Shown here piece by piece: positions 35,141 to 57,000 of a DNA stretch of 64,000 nt. A model generated the notes under the pieces. That model was not told the DNA's origin. It did no database searches and worked only from the letters and a program-made list of their open reading frames with translations. The position numbers and the translations under genes are program-made. Source of the DNA: Mesostigma viride (Eukaryota; Streptophyta; Mesostigmatophyceae; Mesostigmatales; Mesostigmataceae); the NCBI GenBank assembly GCA_009746045.1, contig RPFO01000348.1, positions 1,557,801 through 1,621,800 on the forward strand. Reading direction: 5' to 3'. Positions within the stretch are counted from its first letter, which is position 1, and each line of letters begins with the position of its first letter.

Positions 35141-36395
35141 TATTAAAAATATATAATTACTATCATTAATATATGTGTAGGGGTTGAAGGTTCCTTCATT
35201 GGTACGGTCCACATGACGCAGTCAACGTGATAGTTAGTCAATAGCAAAGACATGTATGCTAAAATTTATTTACTGAGACATAACTAAGATGCAATATCAG
35301 AATGATCTAAACATAAGAAGCACTAGACTAGCCCACTTAATAAGACGAATTGCATGCCTCCATCTTTATTTAAATACGCAATATTCATGCACTACGTACT
35401 GCCTGGTTGACATCGAGATCCATGCAGTTCCACGCGCACACATGTACGTGTTTCGTGATAGCTTGGCGACATGCGGCGGACAGCTCATGCCGGGATAAAA
35501 AAATAACAGACATATACAATTAGCAGCACATCTACAGCTATAGCTGCGCATCATAACCTGCAATATGTGCACGGGCCAAAATATAAAGAATTTCACAGAC
35601 TGTGTCTCGAGAAGGCGACGATCGATATTATCTACAAAGTGTTCAAGAGGCTGATAAAACAAATGAGCATATATAGGGAGCCTTCTTCAAACATGGCATA
35701 AACAATATGTACAGCTATCTGCAATGCTTGTACAGCAGGTCCACCTGGACGGCCACGTACATGATCGTGCATCCGCGATTAGATCAGCCGGTTGCCTTTC
35801 AAAGCCATAGGCACATATGAAGGCCTCCATGCACCTTGCACGCTACAAGACTGGTGGTCATCATGCACATCACTTAATGCCCCGAAGGGCCGTAAGTCAA
35901 GGCTGCGCACATGCCCTCACAACCATCGTGGTCATGCATCAGTGTTGTGCACGCCATGGATTAGGCTGCTCCAAGAGGCCCGTTGAAATGCCGACCAGGT
36001 ACTGCTGCGCTGAGCCTAACTCATAGCTGGCAAGCTGGCCTCACCCCCGCGCTAGCGACGGCCACGGATTGCCATGCAATGGCTTCATATTGAAATAAAG
36101 CAGTAGTCTGTTCCCACCTTACCCCTAAATATCTCTACTCCATTATCTTGATCGAGCATAGCCTTGTGTTTCACCGTGGCCCAGGCGCCAAAGGCGTGGG
36201 CGGCATTCCCTGCAGGGTGTGCAAAGAGCGGGTGTTCGTGGCCATGTTGTTGCAATGTTGAGCAAATCAATCTCAACCTGTTCTACGTTCCACAACATCA
36301 GTCGATGTCCGCAATTGTGCTGCAAAATGCACACCACCAGCAAACACTAGATGTTTCAATGAGCAGGTCACCAGGGCCAGTTGCTCCGTTACCCG
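35141..36395. other. Intergenic sequence, no gene seen
   Basis: Contains a retroposon-tail motif at 35175-35225 (GGTTGAAGGTTCCTTCATTG, then CATGACGCAGTCAACGTG). The rest has only short chance frames. It ends at the stop codon of the Kelch/HMG gene. Confidence 0.4.
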
Positions 36396-46450
<10,055 letters not shown>

Positions 46451-48049
46451 TCCCAGCGGAGGCCGCCGGAGGATGCTTCGAGGCAGGGCTTAACGTCTCG
46501 TCCCGCGAAGGGAAATCGGAAACATTGTGCGCAAAATGTCCCATCACGAAACGCTCTTAAGCGCAAAGTGTGCAAGATATCGGAATGAAATGGCGTCATG
46601 CTATGGACACGACCACCGGCTCTAGGGTAGCTTAGGTGACGGGCAACGCAATCAGCATGCAAATCAGAGGAATGACAGGACCAAAGCTGTCACGTGCGAT
46701 CCTGCTGCCAAAGCTGTCATGTGCCTGTCTTCTCCCGCGGCTTCATTTCGCGCGAAATGAAAAGAAATATGTGCGTGACCCTGGCGTGACGCGACTCACG
46801 CAATACTTTTTGTCCCGAAAAGGTCCAAACGTTGTTATGTACGCGCTCGTGGCAGGGTCAAGCGAAGCCAATGTTACAGTACCGTAGCGGTGAATCGTGC
46901 GGCAGGGTCCTTACGACGTACATGGCCGCGCCGCGCCTCCAAGCCTCCCAGAAGGTGACGTGAAACAGTTGGCGGCGGACCGGTCTACTCGTGGTAGACC
47001 CGGTCACGAGGATCGACCCCGAATAAAACTTTAAGTAGCGCAATCGATAGATCTCGCCGAGAGGATTTCAGATCATACCTTAGGTACATAATAGTACATT
47101 ACGGTAAAGTATGATTACGGTTACAAAACTGGTGAAAATGGCTCTGACGTCAATCATTGACGCCAACCAAGCCGTAAGTAAAGAATGGGAAGTTGGACAG
47201 GGGGGCATGAGGGGGGGTCCAATCTCAAGTATAAGTAGCGCAATCGATAGATCTCGATGAGAGCATTCAGGATCAGCCTCTAAAGTGCCCAAAAATGTCC
47301 GATTTCGGGAATTACGGGTCAAAACCAAACGTCATCTAAGCCAAAAATTAAATAATTTTCCGAAAAGTGCATTTTCGGCTGTAGTAGACCGGTCCGCCGC
47401 CAACTGTTTCACGTCTTTATTCTGTAACTCGGTCAGTTATGATTAGATAGTACACCGTATACCACTATACTGTATGCCAAAGTGCCGTGCTGGCAGGGCG
47501 AGTGGCGAGCCGAACCTTCAGGCTATACTACAGTAGCGAAAACCGAACTTAAGGCGTGAGTGATGGTTCCTGTCAACGTAAAAAATAGCAGTCTACGGCC
47601 TACGGGGCCGACAGCTACAAGATTATATCTACTGCTCAAGCAGTCAAGCCTACGGCTTGATAATGTGGTAAGTTCCATTTTACGGTTGCCGCAGATTGGG
47701 CGGCGATCCGAACTTAAGACGTGAATGACACTCTCCCTTGTGTGCCAGCCAGCTACTGTATCGTGCCGGTCTCCTTACAGCCAGGACTGTACTGCCAGGA
47801 CGCGGCGTTGGGGGATGGCTCAGGCGTTCCAGGTGCAAGCAGGGTACTTGCTGGAACCGATGACATCCGCCCGTGACATTTGCACGCGACCGTGATCAGT
47901 TTCACAAAAACAGAGGCATTTCGCGTCAGTATGCTTTTGTGGACTGGGTTGCGGACAGCACGTATTCATAACTAGGGGCGTGCGTCGTTTCGTGTGTGAA
48001 ACACCAGCCATCTTCACAAGACCGGCAATTAGAACATTAACCTAACAAC
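46451..48049. promoter_or_regulatory. Divergent intergenic region between the Kelch/HMG gene and ACLA
   Basis: The two ATGs face away from each other across about 1.6 kb, so both promoters should lie here. I see no clear TATA box. The region holds a 455-bp inverted-repeat element (46961-47415). Two direct copies of CCGAACTTAAG(G/A)CGTGA lie near 47543 and 47708. Confidence 0.5.
46961..47415. mobile_element. 455-bp MITE-like element with 33-bp terminal inverted repeats
   Basis: The ends GACGTGAAACAGTTGGCGGC, then GGACCGGTCTACT (46961-46993), are repeated exactly in reverse complement at 47383-47415. Inside, AGTAGCGCAATCGATAGATC occurs twice (47034 and 47234). Target duplication not certain. 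No coding capacity. Confidence 0.7.
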
Positions 48050-51000
48050 ATGGCCCGCAAGAAGATCCGCGAGTATGATTCCAAGAGGTTATTGAGAGAG
48101 CATTTGAAAAGGTTGGCCCAACTTGATGTCGACATCAAGTCCGCGCAGGTAAGCGGATGGATTAATTTCTTTGTGGTCTTAGGGGAGCGAGATTCCATTT
48201 ACTAGGCGGCGGATAACAAATTCTCGAATTCGCGCGAATTGTGCGTGGTGACAGGTGACTGCCGAGACAGACGCCGGGCAGCTCGTGACCGAACAACCGT
48301 GGCTGCTCAACTCCAAGCTGGTCGTGAAGCCTGACATGTTGTTTGGCAAACGCGGGAAGAGTGGCCTGGTAAACTATTGTTTATGAGGGTTGCATTGTGC
48401 TTCGGATGCTTAGATTTGCGTACCCATCTGATGTCCGCCGCTTTCTGTAATTTGCACTTGTCTAGGCGCGGTGGTTTTATCCCGCTCTATCCTGTTTGTC
48501 GCCTCAATAGTTGAAGCGAATTCGCGGTAGTTGTCACCCAAACAGAATTTCATTAGAGGAGCTGCTGGCCCATAACTGTGCATCTGGCTAACACTAGCGA
48601 TTCATTCGTCAATTTCTCGACTGTACCCTGGATGACACAGGTGGGGCTAAACCTTGATTTCGCGGCTGCCATGGAGTTCATCAAGGAGAGGATGGGTAAA
48701 GAGGTAAAATGCTCACACTGTCTCTGGAACCTAACAATGTGCATCTTGTTGCACATGGCGTCCATGAAATCATGAGATGGCTGCAAGCATTATTGCTTGT
48801 AATGGCGCACCCGAGTGTATTTTCGGTCCCAGCCACAGCCTAGATCCACGGTACCGCTAAAATTGCTGTAGGGGAAAGATGGGCTGGCAATTGACGCCCT
48901 ACCTTTCGTATGCACTGATGTCGTACCATTCGGAGCCTGCACCAGGTACAAGGATTGGAATGCTGCACCAAAGCTGACATCATGGCGCTGACAATAGCTA
49001 TCGCTTCCCTATCCCACCCCTCCCACCCGTCGGCACCTTCTTCCTGCACAAAACCTCCCCCTCCCCCTCAGTGAGCTGTGTTTGGTTCCATGGCATGTTT
49101 TGACTTGGCTGTTTTACCACATGGTACGCTCACCCGTGGTTCCCGCTCCCCTGTTTCTCCTAACCCCCCCCCCCCCCCCCCCCTACTGATTCCCCCCGTG
49201 CCAGGTGCAAGTGGGCGCGAGCCGTGGCACGGTCACCACGTTCATTGTGGAGCCCTTCATCCCCCATGACACGGAGTTCTACCTGTCCATCACCTCCACG
49301 CGCACGGGCAACACGGTGTCCTTCTCCGAGTGCGGGGGCATCGACATCGAGGAGAACTGGGACAAGGTGCGGTGAGGGTTCAAGAGGAAGCTGCACAAGG
49401 TACAGTCCAGATCAAGGGGAAGGGGGACGAGGTACGGTGGAGGGGTGAAGGGGAAGGGGGACGAGGTACGGTGGAGGGGTGAAGGGGAAGAGGGACGAGG
49501 TACAGTGGAGGGGTTGAAGGAGAGCGGGGGCTAGGTACATAGCAAACGGGAATCGGGGCAGTTGATCGCGAAGGGGAGCGGGGGCAAGGTGCGCGAGTCG
49601 TTTGGATAGAGGGCGCGGGGCAGGTGAGGGTTGTCGGTTAGGAAAGGGCGGGATGGGCATCGAGGGAAGGGGGTGTGGAGGTAAAGTGACAGGGAAATGG
49701 GACAAACAAGTGTATATACCACTACTAGGGGCACCGGTCAGAACCGTGTTATTCAAACTAGCGTGACGGAGCAGTGGGGCAAGGTATCACTAACTGCTAT
49801 GGTTGATCCTCTTACTGCTTCTTCTTGCTTCTTATTATCCTCCCGACTGCCCCTTACTTATCCCCCTAACTGCCCCTTGTTCATCCTCCTGACCGCCCCT
49901 TACTCATCCTCCTGACCGCCCCTTTGTGATCCTCTCGACTGCTCCTTACTGATCCCTACTAATCCTTGCTGCTCCATACTGATCCTCTACGGGGGTTGGC
50001 TTGCGATAATACTGCTTGCTGATCCTCCGAACTGCTCCTCCTTGCTGCTCCCCCGTCTCGGTCTACACCCTCCCGCAGCTCAAGTCGGTGGAGGTGCCCA
50101 TCACCTCCAAGCTCACGGGGGGGCTGTGCGCGCCGCTCATCGCCAGCCTGCCGCTGGAGGTGCGCATATATAGTTAATTCTGCGTAGTTCTGTTATATAT
50201 GATAACCAATAAGGATAAACCAGCAGGACAATGGCAACCTGATCAGGAAAAAAAAATTATATACTATGGGAGAAATATATATACTATATCAGAGTATGTT
50301 GTATAATGCTAATCACTATGGGGTATTATAGTAACAAATATTGTTTGTTGAATTGGCCGATCAGTTTGTTGCTGGAATGTCATGTGTAGCTTGGCATTAG
50401 ATCATGGCTAGAGTTAGACCTGCCCCATTCGATGGGCCTTTGACCTGCCCCGCTATATGGGCCCTGGGCCTTCCCCACTTGATGTTAAAGGGAAGGTCAT
50501 CAAGTATGGGCCTTAGGCCTTCCCCACTTGATGTTAAAGGGAAGGTTCTCAAGTATGGGCCTTAGGCCTTCCCCACTTGATGTTAAAGGGAAGGTCATCA
50601 AGTATGGGCCTTAGGCCTTCCCCACTTGATGTTAAAGGGAAGGCTATCAAGTATGGGCCTTAGGCCTTCCCCACTTGATGTTAAAGGGAAGGTCACCAAG
50701 TATGGGCCTATTAATGGACCGCGACCGCAATGTCCCTCGGGAATGTAGCGCAGGTGGCTGGGCCCTGGAGGCGGCCTGCTTGTCAAGCCGCTAGTCATCT
50801 CCTCAAGTGATCTCCTCGAGCTCTCTTTCTCTGTCTCAGAGGCAAAGGCAGTGGGACACCCTTAAGCAGTTGTGTGCTTAGAAGCGCGTGGGGACGTTGG
50901 CCAGAGCCATACGCGCGTGCACTCTTTGGGTGTCGTGCCGGATGGGAAGGTGAAGGTGTCGCTGCTTCCGTGCATTCCTGTTTTTCCATGCATGTTTGTT

Positions 51001-54000
51001 TCCACAAGTATTGCTTCCACGCATTCTTGGCATTTATGCACTTGTTTCCACGCATATTTATGTTAGTGCACTTGTTGCAGTGCGTTCTGTTTAAGTGCAT
51101 TCGCATGCACTATCCATGGGCACAATAAGACACGGGTTGCTGCAACCGCTCGCGCCACCTTTGTGTTGGAAATTCCCCCAAGGCCAAATTCTAGCCATGT
51201 ACTAGTATGTACCCTCGCAGATGTTATTGGCCTCTCACAGCACCCTCTTGCACCACCACCCACTACGAAACTGCCCTTCTGCCCCTCTGCACGTGCGCCA
51301 CGCCTTGCAGGTGCGCTCCAAGATGGAGGCTTTCCTCATCGGCTGCTTCGACGTATATTCGGGTAGGTGGCTGAGGGGAGGTGCCGAGTGCATGGTTGGG
51401 TGCAACCTGGTTGCCGATGATGTGTACATGGGTATTTGGATGAGGGGGGGAGGGGCCTGTAGATAGATAGATAGATAGATAGATCACTCGGCGGGAGGCT
51501 CCTTATAGGTTTGGGGTTAGGGGCTAATCCGTAGGGTGTCCAACAACCCAACATAGACAGCCCTTGTAGCCAGGTGCATCCAGGGGGTCACATCCATCAC
51601 AAGCATGCCTGTGGGCACCACATCCGCAAGCTCTCAACCCATGGAGCGGAATACGCCGGGATAAGTGCCAAGAATAGACATGTGCCACGATTAAATATGC
51701 TAGCGAAGACCCAGGCTATGGCTCTCCTGTGGAGATGCCCCGCTCTGGCGTGGTGGGCACGGGAAACGCGTCCGGACTCGTGAAATTTCTCGCAAGCCAC
51801 AGCGATGCGAAGGTGCTGCACATCTGCAATCATAGCGCGGTGTCTGTGACCGTGTGACGTTTCCTCTGACACACGCCACTCAATGCTGGGTTCTTCCTCC
51901 ACTGCCTGCTTGACGTACAAGTACGCTTGACGTACAAGTATGCTTGACCTACAAGTATGCTTGACATACAAGTATGCTTGACATACAAGTATGCTTGACG
52001 TACAATTATGCTTGTACTGTCAATAGCGGCGTATGGGCAAAATTTTTTTATGGGACATCACAAGTAAAGTCACTCGTTTGTGTTTCCTGGCGAGTGTGGC
52101 CTTGCTGTTGCTTGGTTTGTGGCAGCTGCCTCACTGCCATGGCCCTGGACTAATGGCCCCTGTGGTTTCGGTGGTCTGAACGGCTGCTTCCTCTTTGACT
52201 TGCAGGCGACAGTCGGACCTGTTTTGTTCTCTTTTCGTCTCCCTTGGTGTGCCTCTGCTAGTCTGCCTCTTTTGTGTGAATTTGTTGTCATTGACCATTA
52301 TTACCTTAGACCTGGACGAATGCACACCCAAACTTGCATTGTAGATGGCTTTGTCTACGCGCGTTTTGTTAATTGCGCCCTTCCAATTTTTTGCCCTCCA
52401 TTGATGACTGAGATACGCACGCGTTTCTGCTGCCCCCTCTGGTTTTGCATTGGCGGGCTCTCTCGTGACGCCTACCTTTTCTTCGGCCCCTGGCACATTG
52501 GCCCCTCTCCCCTGCCCTCTTATTCCCCCCCCTCACCTTCACATATAATGTCACAGACCTGGACTTCAGCATGCTGGAGATGAACCCGCTCACGCTCGTT
52601 GACGGGGCGCCCTTCCCGCTGGACATGCGTGGCGAGCTGGACGACTGCGCGGGTTACCGCAACAAGAGCAAGTGAGGAGTAGTCGAAGCATCGATTGCTG
52701 GAATATTCAGATTGCTCGAGGATACCTGGGAGGAATAGCTCGTGGAGCAATAGGAATGGCGATAACGGGTGGGCCCGATGCTGAGCAATAGGAATGGTGA
52801 GAACGGGGGGGGCATTGGTATCAGGGAGGAGAAGCGTACCCAGGGTTCAAGGTACCTGATCGGTTTTTAGACCCATTTGTATATATATGCATAGGGGTGG
52901 TGTTGCAGACAGACTTGGGGTGAGCTTGATAGTTCTCGGCTCTCCCCACCTCCATGGTGAGCCTTTCTCGCATACTCGCTCGTGTGGCGCAAGATCCCGT
53001 GCCTACGAACCGATGCCCATTGAACACCCCCGCGGTCCTCCCTGCCCTTGTTCGCACGCATGCCTAGGTTGGTTCATGTCTGCCTGCCTATCCTCGCTCA
53101 TTGCTGCTTATCCGCTCTTGTTCCTGGTTGCTTGTCCTCGTGCACACACAGGTGGGGCAACGTGGAGTTCCCCCTTCCCTTTGGCCGCAACTTGTCCAAG
53201 CAGGAGGCCGCCATTCTGCAGATGGATGAGAGCGTGAGTATATTGACTGCATATTGACGATATACTGGTATATTAGGAACCCCCCGAGAACACACTTTCT
53301 CGCTCTCTTTCTTCTCACCCTTGGTCTCGTGGCCGATTCTCTTTCCTCGCACCCTTTTGTCTCATTGTCTACTTCCTCTTTCCTCACATTGTGTTTCATG
53401 GCCACGCTGATGGCCCTGTCGCATGGCCCTGTGCTGCGTGGAATGGCCCGACACCACTTCACCATGGCTCACTCACCACCGCGTAAACCTCACCGCCACC
53501 CACCCACAACAATTTGACCTCACCCACCACCCACCACCACATCAGACCGGCGCATCGCTCAAGCTGACCATCCTCAACCCGGCAGGGCACATCTGGACGA
53601 TGGTCGCGGGTGGCGGCGCGTCGGTTATTTACGCGGACACGGTACGCACTAGCGGCGATGGTTGGCGCTGCTAATAGTGTTGCTATTAGTATTGCTAATA
53701 GTATTGCTAATAGTATTGCTAGTAGTATTGCTCATCACGGTACACACTAGCGGCGATGGTTGGCTGCTAACAGTATTGCTCATCGCGGTACGCACTAGCG
53801 GCGATGGTTGGCTGCTAACAGTATTGCTCATCGCGGTACGCACTAGCGGCGATGGTTGGCTGCTAACAGTATTGCTCATCGCGGTACGCACTAGCGGCGA
53901 TGGTTGGCTGCTAACAGTATTGCTCATCGCGGTACGCACTAGCGGCGATGGTTGGCTGCTAACAGTATTGCTCATCGCGGTACGCACTAGCGGCGATGGT

Positions 54001-57000
54001 TGGCTGCTAACAGTATTGCTCATCGCGGTACGCACTAGCGGCGATGGTTGGCTGCTAACAGTATTGCTCATCACGGTACGCACTAGCGGTGATGGTTGGC
54101 TGCTAATAGTATTGCTCATCGCGGTACGCACTAGCGGCGATGGTTGGCTGCTAACAGTATTGCTCATCGCGGTACGCACTAGCGGCGATGGTTGGCTGCT
54201 AACAGTATTGCTCATCGCGGTACGCACTAGCGGCGATGGTTGGCTGCTAACAGTATTGCTCATCGCGGTACGCACTAGCGGCGATGGTTGGCTGCTAACA
54301 GTATTGCTCATCGCGGTACGCACTAGCGGCGATGGTTGGCTGCTAACAGTATTGCTCATCACGGTACGCACTAGCGGCGATGGTTGGCTGTAAGCATGTC
54401 ATGGCTGCTTATGACACGGTACACAGTTCTTATGATAGATCTGCTCTCTCGTGGTGATGTCAGCGGAGCTGCTCCCTTGTGCAGATTTCAGGGAGATGCT
54501 TTCTGGTAATATGTCAGTGGAGACGCTGCAGAGCTGCCGTTTCCACCAGTACGCATGCGGACAATGTGAGATGTTGCAGTGTTGGGAGCCGCAGGCATTC
54601 CTTGTCCGCATGCTAGTGCTGCACTCGTAGTACCGCATGAGTAGCAAACAGCAGCGGCGGTCCATCATGTCCACGGACAGGGTGTGGCACATTACGGCTG
54701 CGCAAGGCAAGCCCCAAACAAGGCGACCCTGAAAGGGGGTTTGCTTGCGATCAGGTTGCACAGAGCATCACCTATACACGGTGAAGACATCATCTGGAAG
54801 AGTCTATCTAGTGACAGTAAACTTTGACACCAGGCCTGGTCTAGTGACAGTAAACTTCGACACCAGGCCTTGGCTAGTGACAGTACACGTTGACACCAGG
54901 CCTTGACTAGTGACAGTAAACTTTGGTACCCGGCCTTGGCTAGTAACGTTGCTGGTCGCTGTGGCTGGTTGGGGTAGGGGTGGGGTCCCATGTCAACTGC
55001 ATGCGTAGTTTTTTGTCACCGCCGGTCACCTACGCAGACACGCTCCGCAACGCTGGCATGTTTCTCTTGTGATGTTGGCGCTAACAGTAGCGATGCTGCT
55101 TGGAACGCTGCTTGGAACGCTGCTTGGAACGCTGCTTGGAACGCTGCTTGGAACGCTGCTTGGAACGCTGCTTGGAACGCTGCTTGGAACGCTGCTTGGA
55201 ACGCTGCTTGGAACGCTGCTTGGAACGCTGCTTGGAACGCTGCTTGGAACGCTGCTTGGAACGCTGCTTGGAACGCTGCTGGGAACGCTGCTGGGAACGC
55301 TGCTTGGAACGCTGCTTGGAACACTGCTTGGAACGCTGCTTGGAACGCTGGTCAGTAGAACACTTGAGATCCCAGCTCAGAAACCAAACTTACATGTCAT
55401 CGCATGTCATCTCGCCCGGCCCCCTTCCCCCTCCCCCTTCCAATCGCAGGTGGGTGACCTGGGCATGGCAGAGGAGCTGGGCAACTACGCAGAGTACAGC
55501 GGTGCGCCCAACGAGCAGGAGACCTACGGCTACGCGCAGAAGCTGCTCGAGGTGGGGGCCCTGCATGATGTTCCACCACTACGTAGTATAACGATATAAA
55601 AGGGACCAGTAGTGGATATGCCCAGAAGGTGCTCAAAGTGGGGCGCAGAAACAAATATTACAATGTGGGGGCAGTCCATGTAGCAGGGGTATAGAACGGG
55701 TCCAATCGTGGTTACGCGCACAAGCTGCTGGAGGTGGGGAATCGCACATGACCCTATGACACATGCCCCTATGGCATAGCGCTCGTGACGTGTGGGGCCC
55801 AGCAGTGGGTACTCGCAGACGTGGCTCAAGGTGCGGGCTAGTAGTGACCGTGTGGGAAAGTGGGACTCTGTACTATACTAAAGTTTAAATATACTTTATT
55901 TTATATCTTCCACTTTTTATATTATATCTATTTTACTATATTTGGCTACTTTGATTTAAGAATGGGGGTTAAATAGAGACGACTTACATAGTGACTGCAG
56001 AAGCTGCTCGAGGTGGTCACATAAGAGGGCCAATTAATTGACCGCATCCTCACACCCCTATCCCCTTCCCTGCCCGCCCGCGTCGTTTGCCACAACTGGG
56101 TCCCTTACTGTCCTTCTCGGCGCGCTCGTATGTTCGTGTCCATATCGTGTAACAATATTGACCATCTCTTTCCCTGTCCATGTTTACAATATTGACGTAT
56201 CCACATATTGCAGGCAGCCACCGCCCAACTGGACGGTCGGCCAAAGGCGCTCATCGTGGGCGGGGGCATCGCAAACTTTACGGACGTGGCAGTGACGTTC
56301 AAGGGCATCATCCGGGCAATGAGGGAGATGGTGCGTGCGCTCATCTCCTGGTTTGGATGTGGTAGTTACGGACCAATAAGAATATGTAATGATAGATATG
56401 AGATGGTGTGTACGACGAGGGAGTTGGCACGTGCATGTCTGACGACTGCTCGCATCATTAATTAAGAACATACCTCCGTGGGGAGGATATGTAACACATA
56501 TCCCTGAGAAGGGGCCTATGGCATTGTAGGCGACAACCTGCAGGTGGTGGGTGTAAACTGCCACCTACTCGGGGTGCACAACTGAGCTACACCTGCACCA
56601 CCATGGTGCTCGCATCATGGCTAGCTTATATAACCAATAGCTTCTTGTAACCAATTAACTAGTTAATTAGCATATGACCAATACACAGTAAAGGAACCTT
56701 CAACCCTTGTACACAGTAGCTAGTAACCAATAGCTTATAGTGACCCATAAGGATTCGCTGTAACAATAATGAGATGGTGCGTGCAATGAGAGAGTGCAAC
56801 ATGATGGCCGCTTGCGTGGGCCCCTTGAGCTGGTGCCGTGACGCCAGCAGTCGGGGCAGCTGCCACCATGGTAGTTACCACTGCAGGCGTGAGGGTGGTG
56901 GTGCCCCGACGTTGATAGAGGCGTACCGTTGTTCCGCACATGTGTTGGTTGATGGGTTGGTTTTTTGCTTTATTGGGGATGGGGAGGGGGGGAGGGGGGG

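Noticed and set aside
53649-54393. 240-codon frames ([16 protein letters not shown] repeats and the antisense)
   Set aside because: Artefact of the 48-bp array in ACLA intron 9. Read on from exon 9 the true frame stops within about a dozen codons.
55016-55599. Frames of repeated WNAA, LGTL or ERCL
   Set aside because: Artefact of the 12-bp array; it lies between ACLA exons 9 and 10.
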